Origin: Selaginella moellendorffii
Taxonomy: Eukaryota > Streptophyta > Lycopodiopsida > Selaginellales > Selaginellaceae
DNA: 64,000 nucleotides
Assembly (NCBI RefSeq): GCF_000143415.4
Contig: NW_003314309.1
Coordinates: 34,022 to 98,021, forward strand
Direction: 5' to 3'
This document shows positions 31,436 to 43,729 of the stretch, in pieces (positions within the stretch are counted from its first letter, which is position 1; each line of letters starts with the position of its first letter). Position numbers and translations under genes: made by a program. The notes beneath the pieces were generated by a model. It was not told where the DNA came from. It saw nothing but the letters and a program-made list of their open reading frames with translations, and made no database searches.

Positions 31436-33808
31436 CTCGTCCACCATGTTGCTGCCGTCCTTTCTACCTTCCAGTTTGTAATCCATCACGACTGCTTGAT
31501 GAAGTGAACTCTTCTTATCCGCTTTCAAGGCCGCCTCCTGTATAGTCTTGAGCTTATCATGATCCCCCCACAGCCCCGCGCTCCGGTAGATGCTCGCCAG
31601 CAGAACGTACGCAGCCGAGTCATTCTCGTCGATCTTCGTCAGTGCCTCGAACGCACTTCCACTTACAGCAGGCCCCGAGGACGCTCCTCCAAACCACAGC
31701 ATCCGCTCTCAAAGGCATGCTCTCGAGGACTTTCGGTTACGAGATCCACCAAGCTGCTGTAGTGATGAATCCCGCAAACAATGCCAGAGTCCGGGTCCAT
31801 TGCCTGGAAAAACTCCCTGCCTCGTTCAACTAGGCCGCCGTGGCTGCAAGCAGTGATGACCGAGACAAACGTGATGGCGTTTGCTCGCACGCCATCTTCT
31901 CGCATCTCACGACAGGCTTCGAACATGCGCGACGTGTCACCCTGTTGGCCGAATCCTGTGATCAGTGCATTCCAGGCGACGATATCTCGGACTGCCAGAG
32001 ATCCAAACAAGTGCTCGCACTCATAACTCCGCACTTCCTGTAGAAGTTTACTCCCCACAACTTGATCGTCTTCCAGCCCACGCCTGTAAAGCTCAGCCTG
32101 GATTTTCCTTCCACTCCAAGAGTTCCAGCCCGAGCTCACTCTCACCGTTGTCTATATATCCCTGTATCGAGCTCGTCCAAACGACAACGTCCCGGCTAGG
32201 CATGCGTTTGAAAACTGCTCGAGCTTTCACCATATCTCCACACTTGGCATACATGTCCACCAAGCTGCTCCCGACAAATCTGTGCTCGCAGCGTCCAAAC
32301 TTCGCGGCGAGAGAATGAATCTCCATCCCCTTTTCTAGGCTCTGGATTCGCACTAGCTTTCCATCTTCTCGCGGAACAGGTGGCTCGGACGCTGAAAGGT
32401 GGATGCAGGCCATGAGCGCAGCAACAAACGTTCTCTCGTCCGGATCGTTCTCCCGAGCCATGCCAAAGACACCTCCAAGGCCAGCTTGCTGTCTCCACTT
32501 ACATCGGCCAGCCATGCCATCGAAGACCTTGCGAGCTTCCTCNNNNNNNNNNNNNNNNNNNNNNNNNNNNNNNNNNNNNNNNNNNNNNNNNNNNNNNNNN
32601 NNNNNNNNNNNNNNNNNNNNNNNNNNNNNNNNNNNNNNNNNNCGGTTTCCAAGCTCTTTCTCTTCACGAGTTTGCCGTCGACATCCACCGCTTCTTCTCG
32701 CATTGCCGAGCTCGCACAGGCGGCAAGCGCAGCAACACACGTCTGAGAGTTTGGACAGCACCCAGATAGCTTCATATCTTCGAAGAACACGAGAGCCAGC
32801 TTGCTTTCCCCGTTGTCCACAAAGCCTTGTATCAAGCTCGTCCAGAGCACCACATCACGACGAGGCATGCTCTCGAAAACCATCCGCGCGTCGACCATGC
32901 TCCCACACTTTGAGTACATGGTACTTGGCTGCTCCCCACGAAGATATCTCCACAGCAGTGGCTTTTCACAGCTCCATCGTGAACAGCGAGCCCCTTTTCC
33001 AGGCTCTTCGTCTTCACCATCTTTTGGTGGCCTCCTCTTTCACTGCTAGATTCGCACAAGCCTTGGCAGCAGCAACGAAAGTCCAAGACTTTGGCGAGCA
33101 GTCCATTTTCCCAAAGAACTCGAGAGCGACCTCACTTTCTCCATTCTCTACGTAGCCCAGTATCAACGCGTTCCAGGAGACCACGTCTCACTGTGACATC
33201 TCATCGAAGACCGATCGAGCATCGAGCATGATGCCGCACTTAGCTCGAGAGGAAAACGTCTTCGCTGCAAGACGGTCCCATCTGCTTGGCTTGAGAATGG
33301 ATGCCTCTGCCGGTCTCGAGACTAGCCTCCTTGACGAGCTTCCCATCGACCAAAACAGCGTCTTCCTTCGCCGCGAGGCTGCTACAAGCCTTTGCCGCGT
33401 CCTGGAGTTTGGCTTGCAGCCCGACCGCCTGGCTTGCATCCTCTCGAAGAGATCCAGAGCCACATCACTCTCGCCATTGGAGACGTAGCCCAGCATCAAG
33501 GACATCACGTTTGGGTGAAGAATGCTGTGGAACAGTCCTCCATGCTGCCGCATTTCGCGTACGTTTTTCGTCCACCAGCGCATTGACAACAAGCTGCTTG
33601 TTCTCCGCCGCCTGGCCGTGGATCGCCCAGGCGCAAATTGCCCTTGCGCAAATCCCTTGTGACCTTCAACGCCGACACCTGCTGATCGGGCGCCCGCGGC
33701 GGCGCTGCCGAAGGAGCGAATGCCGGTGCGGCGCATCGAATCGCTGCCATCGCCAAGTCTCATCCATCGCAAGAACCCTAAAAATTTGCTAGCAACATGG
33801 AAATTCAA
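31424..33808 (-). pseudogene. PPR protein (PLS class with E-like end), disrupted, unit A
   Basis: The minus strand encodes pentatricopeptide repeats used by organelle RNA-binding and editing proteins. Visible repeats include RDVVLWTSLIQGFVDNGES, RDIVAWNALITGF and VDMYAKCGDM-type helices. The end AAYVLLASIYRSAGLWGDH resembles an E motif, and there is no DYW domain. The stop at 31424 lies inside the convergent LRR gene. The frame changes several times. A 16-bp stretch present in B at about 48551 is missing here near 31730. A 100-N gap interrupts the gene. No continuous start-to-stop reading exists, so I call it a pseudogene. Confidence 0.85.
32543..32642. other. Assembly gap (100 N)
   Basis: The run is exactly 100 N inside the unit A PPR remnant. 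The unit B paralogue has about 108 bp of normal sequence here (about 49382-49489), so the gap is probably small and placed in a repeat that was hard to assemble. Confidence 0.95.
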
Positions 33809-33869
33809 TCAAGGCCGTCGATTCAAGAATATCTGACGGTTGGAAAGAATCGCAATCCCAGGCTTGTAA

Positions 33870-34240
33870 GCCGGTGTCCATCTCCGCTCGCCCTCGGAGT
33901 TAAGTCGATCGGAAACACCGCTGAAAACAGGAACTATGGCGATCAAGCGTAATCGCTCTTAAGACTCTTACCTGTTGAGGCAGCGATTCCTGCTACTCCA
34001 CCGGAGATCAAGCTCGTCACCATCCTACTCGGGCCTGAAAGTAACCATGCAATGCCAGGAGGCCTAAGCATGTCAAAACTGTGTTTACCAATGCGATGGT
34101 GCTCTGTGCCTGTAAAGCTTTTCCAAAAATTTCTCACTCTGAAACTAAAAATAATCCAACTTTGAGCGTTCCAGTAGTTGTAGAGAGTGTCATACAAGCA
34201 GAAGTTTATCCCAATCGTTGGGCCTATGGCAGGAGTCAAG
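33870..34240 (-). pseudogene. Mitochondrial carrier family remnant, unit A
   Basis: Minus-strand pieces resemble mitochondrial solute carriers of the inner membrane. TPAIGPTIGINFCLYDTLYNYW (split here by its intron context) is like the helix ending a carrier repeat. GPSRMVTSLISGGVAGIAAST ends at a GT donor near 33967, and a VFPIDL segment follows, like the PxD signature. Only the last part of the family is present and the final exon is shortened relative to unit B. The 5' exons are not recognisable. Confidence 0.7.
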
Positions 34241-35250
34241 TCTGTGGCATTTGGCAGGGAGGAAAACCAATACCAAAAGTGTCAGTCAGAGTTCCTTATG
34301 AAGGCTAAGAAAGCTCTCCTGTTGATGGATTGTGGAAAGCGTGTGATAGATGTGGACGCACAGCAACATCTACACGCAAGAGCACAAAAGCTGTAAAGGG
34401 AACAACTAACAACAAAGATCACAAAGCTCAAGGTGAGGAAATTCAGGAGAAGATTCCAGACCTGAACATGTAACCACCTTGCAGGTTCCAAACTGACAGT
34501 TGTCAAACCAGTGTAACGTGAACATGACCCAGCAGGAGCAGTCTCCAGCATCCCTACCGCACACAGCAACACCAACACAACCAGCTCTCAAGGCCGACAC
34601 CGACAACATGCCACATCACAGCAAACACCACAGTTGAGAGCATCCCGAGCAAGAGTGATGCTGCAAGCCTGAGCTTACACTGGATCTTAAGCTTGGCATT
34701 TCTCCAGTTTGTGGACAAAATGCAATGTCTCCAGTCAACACCATAGATGCCAATACCAGCAGATTTTGCAAGGCTTTTCAACGACAAACAGATGAGCATT
34801 TTCATGTGAGACAAAGTCCAATCAACACCTTTGTCTACCAGCCCCTAGATGTGAAGTTCACGAAGATCCAGAACCATATTCTCCAGCTCAAGAGGAGCAT
34901 TCAAGGTACAACTTTCTAGGAATTTGTATGCACAAAGACTTAGCACATGAATAAAGAACTCCCCGAGGAGAATGCAGAGCTTCACAATGAGATCTGACAA
35001 CTCAAGGTGAAGCAGCTATAGGGATAGGGTGCGCTACAACAGAAGAACAAGTTCAAGAATGAGCTCTCTGGAGTCATAGTAGCAATAAAACAGCCCAATG
35101 CTATGGAGAAATGAGAGCTTCAAAATGAAACTCAACTCAGTTATGGGAGAAAGTGGAGCATAGAAAATCAACATTATATTTAGAAACATCATCCTAAGTC
35201 TTGAAATTTAAATCTTAAGACTCAAGAACAGAAATGAGTGGCAGTTGCCA
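34241..35250. other. Unidentified gene remnants, unit A
   Basis: The minus strand at 34554-34814 encodes a segment with one hydrophobic stretch (LRLAASLLLGMLSTVVFAVM) that recurs in unit B (51479-51703). The plus strand at about 34950-35200 is coiled-coil-like and Glu/Gln/Lys-rich, with apparent CAG to TAG stops, and also recurs in B (51850-52060). I recognise neither family. Conservation between units reflects the duplication and does not show function. Confidence 0.4.
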
Positions 35251-35574
35251 GAACTTATTAAGGAGGTGAGTTAACACTCAAACTCTATCCCTTTCTTTTG
35301 TACTCCAACTTTCCATCATCAATGCACATCTATTTGTGCAAAATCTACAGTACTCAAGTGATGTTAAGTTTATCTTTGCTCATGACTTCAACAAAAGCTT
35401 TCATAGGGATTGAAGGACTCAAGTCATTCCTTTTTTACTTTTTATATGTTTATTTGTGTTTAACTGAAGCAAAATGCAAAATCAAGTCAAACAAGTGTAG
35501 TAGTAAGCATCCACTTTACTCTTACCTTCTTTTATCTTTCACTCTTATTTTCTTTTCCTCTTTCTTTTTTTTCT

Positions 35575-36410
35575 AGTACAAGCTTTTAGCATACAGACTT
35601 TTACCCAAGTTTCTAGGAATGGCTTGTTTTAACATTTAAAGGAATGATTGCAAAACATATAAAATTTTAGCTTTTAGATTGGGATGGATATTTGCTGTTT
35701 CTTTGGTATATGTATATCACGGGGTATAAAGTTCCATTGGTGCTTCACTTTATAAACTTTTATGTGGTCATTATTTGATATTACTAATGGAGTTGAGTTT
35801 ACCTTCGTGATTGCTATAAACTGCCAATACTAAGTCTTGGGATCAACATTTGATGAGCATTTTTCCATTCATTCAAGTGGAGTTTATTGAGCATTTAGGC
35901 TATGTATAAATGGGATAATAACAACACAACAACTTCCATCATCATCCACCAATGGAGTATAAAGTGGATGATTTGGTGTTAATCCATTTTCCTAATGTTA
36001 CAATATATGGTTTGTGTAAGGGGCTCTTTATTCAGTGGAAGAGATTATATTAAGTGTTTTGGTAAGTTAAACTGCATGTTTATAAAGCTTGGCAAAACAT
36101 TCAATAAACTAATCCTCCAGAAATTATATATATGCAATAACTTAAATGTTTTGTATAAAGGGATCAAGCATTACCTATAAATCCACCAGTGCCTCCTCCT
36201 GATGTTCCTTTAGATCCTAGTCTCTCAACCTGAAAACCTTAACTACCTTTCATCCTTCTAAAAGAATAAGATAATATGAGGTCTAAGTGTATACCTATGA
36301 TATTGTATATAAATATTAGTATAATTTTCAAACCACTCACTTCTGTATATAAACTATGGTTTTTGGGCTAATTAAGATGCATATTTCTATATGCACTAAG
36401 AGTGCTACTT
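35575..36410 (+). mobile_element. Gypsy G-family 3' relic on the plus strand, unit A
   Basis: The sequence reads as the integrase end, GPY segment and LTR of the G1/G2 family in the opposite orientation. It includes TATAAAGTGGATGATTTGG (EYKVDDLV) at about 35950, a CCTCCTCCTGATGTTCC stretch near 36191, and a decayed LTR at about 36262-36410. It is strongly AT-shifted by C to T and G to A changes. The rest of the element is absent. The same relic is in unit B. Confidence 0.72.
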
Positions 36411-36443
36411 AAACTATAAGTGAGGCTAGGAAATAAACCCTTT

Positions 36444-36840
36444 TATGGCATTTTTCTTAATATTAGATCAAGAGAGTAATAAATAACTCAATGAAGTTAT
36501 CAGTCTTTATATTTTTTCTTAGTGAAAATCTTATAACTTAATATACATATCTAATCAATATAATTCATTGGGAGTAGGTAAAAATACCATAATATAACTA
36601 GTAAATTTTAGAAATATAATAAATTTACTTTTAAATAGGACAGAAAAAAAATTAAATAGAGAATGGATAAAAGTGAAAATACAAGTGATAGAGAAGAAAC
36701 CATTGATATTTTATCCACTTAAAAAGTTCTTCACCACTTAAGAAATAATAAGCTTAAATAGAATATTAATTATATAGTATTTTAATTCCTTTTGAAAAAT
36801 TAAATATCCTCAATGTTTTTAAGGGGAGAAATTTAGAAGC
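36444..36840. repeat. Conserved AT-rich block, unit A
   Basis: It aligns with 1-442 and 53330-53741. No coding is seen. It is the common right flank of the repeated unit before the LTR relic. Confidence 0.75.
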
Positions 36841-37231
36841 TGTAAGCTCCTGAATTTAGACTTCCTAGAAGGTCATCTAGCTTAGTACTATTCAAACCCA
36901 AGAACACTTAATACAAAATATCCCAAAACTTTTAATCGATTGGAAAAAAGGGTACACTCTTATTTATAGGCCCTTTCCTTTTATATTTGAACCCTATGAA
37001 TTATCTCTCTCTTTAGTTATTAAGAATCCAATACACTTCTTTGCAAATTCATGCCCTTGTGAATGGAAGTTGAGAGCAATAGCTCTCTAGAGAGCCTTAC
37101 TCTTTTGACACCCTACCCCTTGGGTTGAACCTAGCCGGAGCAAATTAAACCTGCCAAATATCAATTAACATATAGTGCAATTCCCTTAACTAACCAACAA
37201 TATAGACCGTTTCTTGAGTCATTTTTTTTTG
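36841..37231 (-). mobile_element. LTR relic of family L2, unit A
   Basis: It begins TGTAAGCTCCTGAATTT and matches the paired LTR relic at 53742-54336. Here the element appears collapsed to most of one LTR joined to the end of a second (GAGTCATTTTTT near 37220). The same insertion point is empty at position 442/443. Confidence 0.6.
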
Positions 37232-37295
37232 TTGCATTTTAAGTTACCAAATGGTATTACTTAAAAAACAAGCAAGTATATTTTTAGGGGCAATT

Positions 37296-37769
37296 TGTAA
37301 TGCATATGGTTTTTACCTTTTATCTTATAGTGATTTACTATAAGATAAAAATGAAGTGGAACATAAACCCTCTATGTGCCACATGTCATCCAAAGGACCT
37401 TAAGTTTCAAGGCTTTGGGCTATTAAACAAAAGAATAGTGGCAAACTTTTAGGTATGGACCTAAGGAGTGAAGGTATTATAGCACAGAGTGACTTGAAAC
37501 AGTCCTAGAGTATTTAATATCCCAATGTTAAGACTAACATATAAAATAGAGCCAAATGGAGTTTAATATTATTTCAACATACTAATGGCATAATTCAAGG
37601 ATATAGATACTCCACCAACTAACATCATATGAAACTTAAGCTTAAACTCAAGCCAAATGCAGAACAAGGACAAACACGCAAGCAAGAGTTAGATTATACC
37701 TCAAGTTAACCAGTCATGCCCAATCTACCCACTATCCTTATTATATATATGAAACCCCCCATAGCACCA
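37296..37769 (-). mobile_element. LARD-family LTR fragment abutting MSH3
   Basis: It starts TGTAATGCATATGG, a decayed form of the LARD LTR start. It follows that LTR for about 470 bp to a CCCCCCATAG tract, then stops abruptly at the truncated MSH3 end. Unit B has the same junction on the left (54402) but a different right breakpoint. The remaining LTR and interior are missing. Confidence 0.72.
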
Positions 37770-37771
37770 AG

Positions 37772-40700
37772 CTAGAGCTTGTAGAGGAACGTCACCTTTT
37801 GTGCCACTTCTTGCCCGGAGCTTTTGTCAAGGTCTCCTTCCAGGCTCTCCACAAGATATGACATATGGTATGCTTGAACCTGGCTGGGAAAGAGCTTCAC
37901 CACCTCCGTGACGTTCAAGTAGTGAGTATGAACCTCTTGGAGAAGGTGATGGAGCATCGCATACGCGATGGTGATGCCGTCGTGCGTGCTGGTTCCTCTT
38001 CCCAGCTCGTCGATGACTACCAGCGAGCGAGAAGTTGCCTTGTGGAGAATAGTTGAAGCTTCACTCAGCTCCTCGAAAAACGTACTGGAGCCCCTCTGGA
38101 TTCTGTCCATCGCCCCTAAACACGGCATCGAATACATGCAGTTTGGCTGTCGCGGCTGGAACATACGATCCTATCTGCACGATAACAAAACATACGGAGT
38201 GAAAAGAAATAAAGATAGTTGCGAACCTGGGACATGATTGTGATTAGAGCAACTTGACCGATGTAGCAACTTTTACCACCCATTTTTGGACCAGTGATTA
38301 TTTGCGATCGTTCACCCTCACCAGAAACAACTGTGTCATTTGGTACAAATGCATCTTGCAGAGTCGAATCTAGGACCTGCTCACGGAAAGAAATTCCAGT
38401 AAAAATATTAAACCACAAGAGCAAAAGAAACAAACCGGATGTCGACCACCTTCTATCTTCAAAAGGCACGCTTCATCCACGAACTCCGGTCGAACATACC
38501 CCTGAAGCACATTTTTCATTCAGATAAGCGTTGAAAAACACAAGGAGACAGACCTGATTGCACGAGACAACAGCAAGGGAATAAAGACAGTCGAGAGCTG
38601 CTAGTGCCTGTACTGCAGCCCGGAACTCCATGTGATAGGAGGTAAAGTCAGTGAGGAACATGTCCCATGCTTTGGCGCAAGATATATTTAATTGCTCCTT
38701 TGCAAGTGCCATTCTTTCCGATGCTTCCAAGACCTCCGGAGGATGATAGCGGTTTGCCTTTTTCGTACTGTTTATTTTAACCCAATCTGCAGGTACACGC
38801 TGCGCACATGGAACCTGAAACTACAAGCTTTTAGCAATCAAATAACTGAATTGAGAAAAAGAGAGTACCTCGACCAAAAACGACGTTCCCGAGACACTCA
38901 AGTATTCCAGATTTGAACACTTCAACAGTTTCCGATAACTGGGAAGAAAACTTTCGAGATCCTCCTCAATACTTTTTATGTTCTCTTTGCATTCGTCTAC
39001 CTGAAACACGACTTAAACGAAGTCTGGGAAACGATAACAAACCTCGGGATACTGGCCGGCAACAAACAAGTTAATCTTATCCCCGGCAGCTGCTGCCTCT
39101 GCATTCAAACTCGTCACAAGCTTGTTTGCGTGATCTATCACTGAAGTTGAAGTCACTGCGGAGATTAGCCTGCTGAGGAGCGCAGACCTGGCGTCGCGAA
39201 CCCGTTGAAACTGGGACGCTGCTTTCATAATCGCATTAATCACGTTAATGAACTGCAGCAAACATTACGGTCAGAAAAGAATAACAAACAGGATTACAGA
39301 AAAGCAAAGGTACCTCATACGTTGTTGCTGTTTTGTGATAAATTCTTGTGATACCACGCTCAAGATCAGGCAATTTTCCCAGCAGCAACAACGTTGAAGC
39401 TAAAGTTGCAACTGTTGTACCTCTGCCTTTTATCTCCAATGGATTCGGCAATTTCCGCAACGGCGTCTAAACGTTGAGAAATAAGCATGCGGTCTCTTAA
39501 CGGATGGGTCACCTGAAAATAGACATGAATGAAAAAACGAAAAATCCAAGATTGTGACTGAGACCAAACTCCTTACCCAATACTTAAGGAGCCTCGCGCC
39601 AAAAGCAGTTTTTGTGTGGTTCATAAGCCAGAATAAAGATCCGTTTTCAGTACCATCGGTTTGGTTATGTAGAATCTAGAAAGAAAAAACTTGTTACTGG
39701 CAAGTACACATCGCATTCAGTGATTACCTCAAGCTGGCGGATGGTATTGGGCGAGAGCGTCATCTCTTGCTGCCCGGCAAATGGTCGGAAAAGAGCTCCT
39801 AAGCGCAATACATTTTCCAGATGAAACTGCTTCAGATAAGCAAATATATGCGCAAATGCAGCAACCACGATTTCTGGCATCGTCATCAACGCCTGCAAAC
39901 TTCAATTCTCATCCGATAATGTAATCAAGACAACTAGAAAATTACCTCTAACCCTGCATCAACCTTCTCGTCCAGACAGCCTTTCTTAGAAGACGCCAAG
40001 CTCCCGTAGAAGTCCGCAAGAGCAGCAACAGTACCGCCATTTTCAAACGAGTTCTCAGGCGTCTTCTCGGCTCGAACATCCGCTGCGCCTGCATAGTCCA
40101 TCAACAACTATAGAAAAATCACCATCATTCATATACAACCCGATCAGAGAAAAAAAAATAGCTTACCTTCTTTGTAGAAGCGGACAAGGACGCAGATAAA
40201 AGAAGTTCTGCGGGAGCACACGCAAGCAAGCGTGATTCCAGTTCCGTCCTGGTGACAGTGTCCATAAAGTGACCGTACATCACGTCTCCGGTCGAGGTTT
40301 CCACGGCCACCACCCCAAATCTAGCATCAAAACTTCCCCTCACTTCATCCTTTCCAGCGTTGCCCTTGTGCTCGGTGATTGCCTCCTCCACAACACACAT
40401 GATATAGCTGCTAAGACGAATAGGTCCATCCCTTTCCCCGCTCTCTTCTCCCCCAAGAAACTCGCCCGCCTCGAGCGTGGCCTTGGTATATAGCGCCGAG
40501 AGATCTCTCGAGAACGGGCCAGCCTTGTTCGTCCCGTGAGCTTTGATAGCCGCTGTCTCGGTCTGCTTGACAACGCCAACTTTGTAGCCAGCTTCCACAA
40601 GCCTTCTCACATGTACGTGCAGCCGGAACGTTGGAACGCTGGCAGTGAGAAAGTTGTGGCTGTAGTAAGCAACGATTCCCAAAACATTGGCTGCTTTCGC

Positions 40701-41162
40701 CGCATCCTCTCCGAAAAATCGAAACTTGTATCCCACCTCGACCATGAGAAGGATGTCTGGGAATTTCTTCTTGAGCTCCACAATCTGCTGCTCCAGAGGA
40801 GTAAGCTTCTCCTTCCCTGACAGCGGCTTTCCATAAAAGAAGGAATTTCCACCACCGCCATCCCTGTCCCCCTCTCCAAGAAGAACATCTACAAACTTTC
40901 TACGCCTGTCTTTAATCGCTTCCCCCGATACTCCGCAATCGGCATCCTTCCCATCGCCCGACCCGGCGTCTACATCTAAATTCAAGCACCGTTTCTTACT
41001 CGCGCTGGCCGCATTCTCGGCTGATCGCCTGAGATGATACGGCGATGGCCACACTAGTGTGGGAGCCCGCGATGCATCGGTCTCACCTCGCTTGAAGAAG
41101 CTGGGGATGATCGCCTGGCCCTTGGCGGCGGCAGCGCCCTCGTCCTTCTTTCTCTTTCCCAT
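37772..41162 (-). pseudogene. MSH3: DNA mismatch repair protein MSH3, disrupted and 3'-truncated
   Basis: MSH3 pairs with MSH2 (MutS-beta) to recognise insertion/deletion loops in the nucleus. Eleven exons are readable: 41162-40167, 40107-39946, 39892-39728, 39675-39577, 39512-39314, 39252-39043, 39000-38869, 38814-38554, 38501-38436, 38376-38227 and 38174-37772. The introns are 42-64 bp. The N-terminus has a PCNA-binding box, QAIIPSFF. Domain I carries MVEVGYKFRFFGEDA and VKQTETAAIKAHG. Walker A reads TGPKMGGKS (usually GPNMGGKS) and Walker B is VVIDELGRGTSTHDG. Exon 5 has one extra base (199 nt, probably in AAAA near 39430). Exon 11 has a frameshift near 38125 and a shortened VTHYP region. 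The reading ends at VTFLYKL, where LTR sequence begins, losing the C-terminal helix-turn-helix dimer region. Confidence 0.88.
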
Positions 41163-41189
41163 TCAAAAACTTATAAACCCTAAGATTTT

Positions 41190-41930
41190 CTTCAAGCCCA
41201 ACAATTACAGTCACCACCCCAAATCTATGCTTGAGGCTAAGGAGCTTCTGGGAGGAGAAGAGGGCGGTGAAAGAGATGGACCAATTTGTCTTAGCAGCTG
41301 GCTGGTGGAGTGGATCGTCAAGCCCAACAATATTATGGATAACCCGCAAATCTAACACCCAGCTGATAAGACAAAATGGTCCATCTCTTCCCTCTCCTCC
41401 CAGAAGCTCCTTAGCCTCAAGCATGGCTTTGGTATATAGAGCCCAAGAAATCTCTGGAGAATGGGCCAGCCTTGTGTCTTGGTACGCCAACTTTGTAGCC
41501 AACTTCCACAAGCCTTCCCATACACACAACTGGAATGAGAAAGCAGCCAATTTTCTTAGAATTTGCTTATCATAGCCACAGCTTTCTCACTGCCAGAGTT
41601 CCAACATTCTGCCACATCCTCTCTAAAAAATTGAAACTTTGTATCCCACCTCAACAATGAGAAGAGTGTCTAGAAATTTCTTCCTGAGCTCCACAATCTG
41701 CTGCTACAGAGGAGTAAGCTTCTCCTTTCCTGACGGCAAATTTCCATCACAGGAGGAATTTCCATTAGAAGCATCCTGTCCCCAATAACATTTACAAAAT
41801 TTCTATACCTGTGTGCTTGCTTTAGATGTAGAAGCCAGGTTGGGGTATTGATTGGCTGCATTCTCAGCTGGTCGTTTAAGATGACACGGCAATCATTCTT
41901 GAAAAAGCTGGTGGCGGCAGTGATTAGTAT
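41190..41930 (-). pseudogene. Duplicated MSH3 exon 1 fragments with an inverted repeat
   Basis: About 41380-41930 is a diverged second copy of MSH3 exon 1 (matching about 40390-41110) in the same orientation, with many stops. Next to it, 41227-41301 is an inverted copy of 41358-41424, so the two can fold on each other. Both derive from the exon 1 part coding the LEAGEFLGGEE-like region. No function as a protein is possible. Confidence 0.75.
41227..41424. repeat. Long hairpin-forming inverted repeat
   Basis: The arms are 41227-41301 and 41358-41424, separated by about 56 bases. The match is near perfect except for a 9-base gap and two mismatches that I can see. A transcript in either direction would form a fold-back RNA related to MSH3 exon 1. 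Confidence 0.8.
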
Positions 41931-43729
41931 ATTTATTATAAGATTCTTATTTTATTTTATTAGAATAATATTATTTGTAGGTGAACCATATATTATAGCT
42001 TACTTGCTACACTAAATTTGAGAGGGAGATGGAAACTCTTTGGCTAACTATTTTCCTGTTGCATTTTTTAGTTATTATTGTTAGTTATTGCAAGAGTGAA
42101 ATTTTTACAATATTTATTTTAGACTCATTGGTAGATTATAGAAATAATAATTACATTTTAAACATTTATGCAAAGGTTAATTTTCCTCCCTGTGAAAGAG
42201 AATTCCTTAGTGGAGCAACAAAGAAATTTTCAAATGGAAATCTCATTCTTGATGTGAATAAAGTGTTTAACTTTGCTCATTTGCAACTTCATATTTGAAT
42301 CTTTAATTAATTCAACCATTTTTATCACCCACAAAGATTATATAGAAAGATGTAAATTATGGAGATGTCAGATGTGGATTGTTCAATACTACTGAAAATA
42401 CATTTCTAAGTTTTTTTAAAGATAATTCCTTTAATTTTTAATTTTTATCAAGAGAATTTTTCTAAGCCAAAATTATCCATGACCTATCTATCTACAAGTG
42501 AAATTTTTTATTAAAGATAAATATATATTCATATCTCAAATTAGTCTAAATGCAACACTAAACATTATAAATAAGTTTATCTTTTACATAACATATGGAT
42601 CTAATGATATAACTAATAGATACTATGAACCTGGTTCTTTTTTGCCAAGTGAATACATAATTTTAGAGTTTTTTTTATCATTTTAATGCAATTTTATGAT
42701 ACTCAAATTTGGATAAATATAATGCATAGCTTTAAATTATTTTACGACCTTTTTATTTATGTTATAAGTCTTGTATCAAGAAGGAGCATGCAAAATTGAG
42801 ATTGCATAGTTATTTCCATTAGGTTGTAATACACTCTTTTTTATTAAACACCATTAACAAACCTAAAAATATAGCAATACAATTTAACAGAAAGCTTAAT
42901 TTAGTTTTATTTTATCTTAGATTAAATTTATCGGCACTCAACATTTTTTATGCAAACTTTTACACTATACTACTTAATATTGTTTAAAGTCCTTTATCAT
43001 ATAATAAATTTTTATTAAAATGAAAGAATTTATTGATAAATTTTAATTACGGAAAATTGTAATAAGCTTCACAATTCTTAATGTTGGAAGTTAAAACTTT
43101 ATAGGAAAAGTCAAAAAAACATTAGTGACAGAATGTTTACCTTAAACTTCATCTTATTTAAATCCAACAAAGTATATTTATTGGAATCAATTTTATCCTA
43201 ACTCAAAAATTTATAACATATTTATTGATCTATTTTGAATGAAAATGATTATATATAACCTATCAACATTTAGCAACGAACTTTTATATAATAAAAGTTT
43301 AATACAAAGTTTTAATGTTGGTTCAAATAAATATATTAGTAACTTTTCATTATATAAATGGGAAGAAACTATGATTCGTTGTTTAACTTTTTATAACAAT
43401 AGCTTGAAACATCTTATTACAAAAATTTGAAATATTTATAATAGGATTTGGATCAGTTAACTCTTTAAATAACAAAGTTCTTTTATAAATAAAATTATTT
43501 ACCATATAATCTTGCATAATATCCAATGAATAATAAATAATAAATTTATTTTAAAAAAGACTTCTTACTTGTAAGAGCTTTTGTTTTTTTCCTTTCAGAT
43601 TAGAGTGTATTTGCAATATTTCTTGTTTTATTTAAATCTTTTTTATTTTTGGTTGCCATATCTTTCTGAAAAATTAAATTATAAATTTATTTTAGAGATC
43701 TTAAGCTAACTTCTAATCCAAATATTTTA
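41931..43729. other. AT-rich region with an unidentified decayed sequence
   Basis: Short plus-strand frames (42029-42298, 42498-42686 and 43239-43430) look like decayed coding, but I cannot assign a family. About 42840-43560 matches 54946-56150 of unit C, which shows the pre-insertion state of gypsy G2 near 43530. No intact gene is present. Confidence 0.4.

Noticed and set aside
34950-35200. Possible MADS K-box or other coiled-coil gene
   Set aside because: The Glu/Gln/Lys-rich stretch has coiled-coil character but is broken by several stops and lacks any diagnostic domain, so it is listed only as an unidentified remnant.
42029-42298. Possible small gene of 89 codons
   Set aside because: It lies in highly AT-rich sequence with no neighbours in frame, no signal or domain that I recognise, and no counterpart found in the other units. 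Chance or a decayed relic is more likely.
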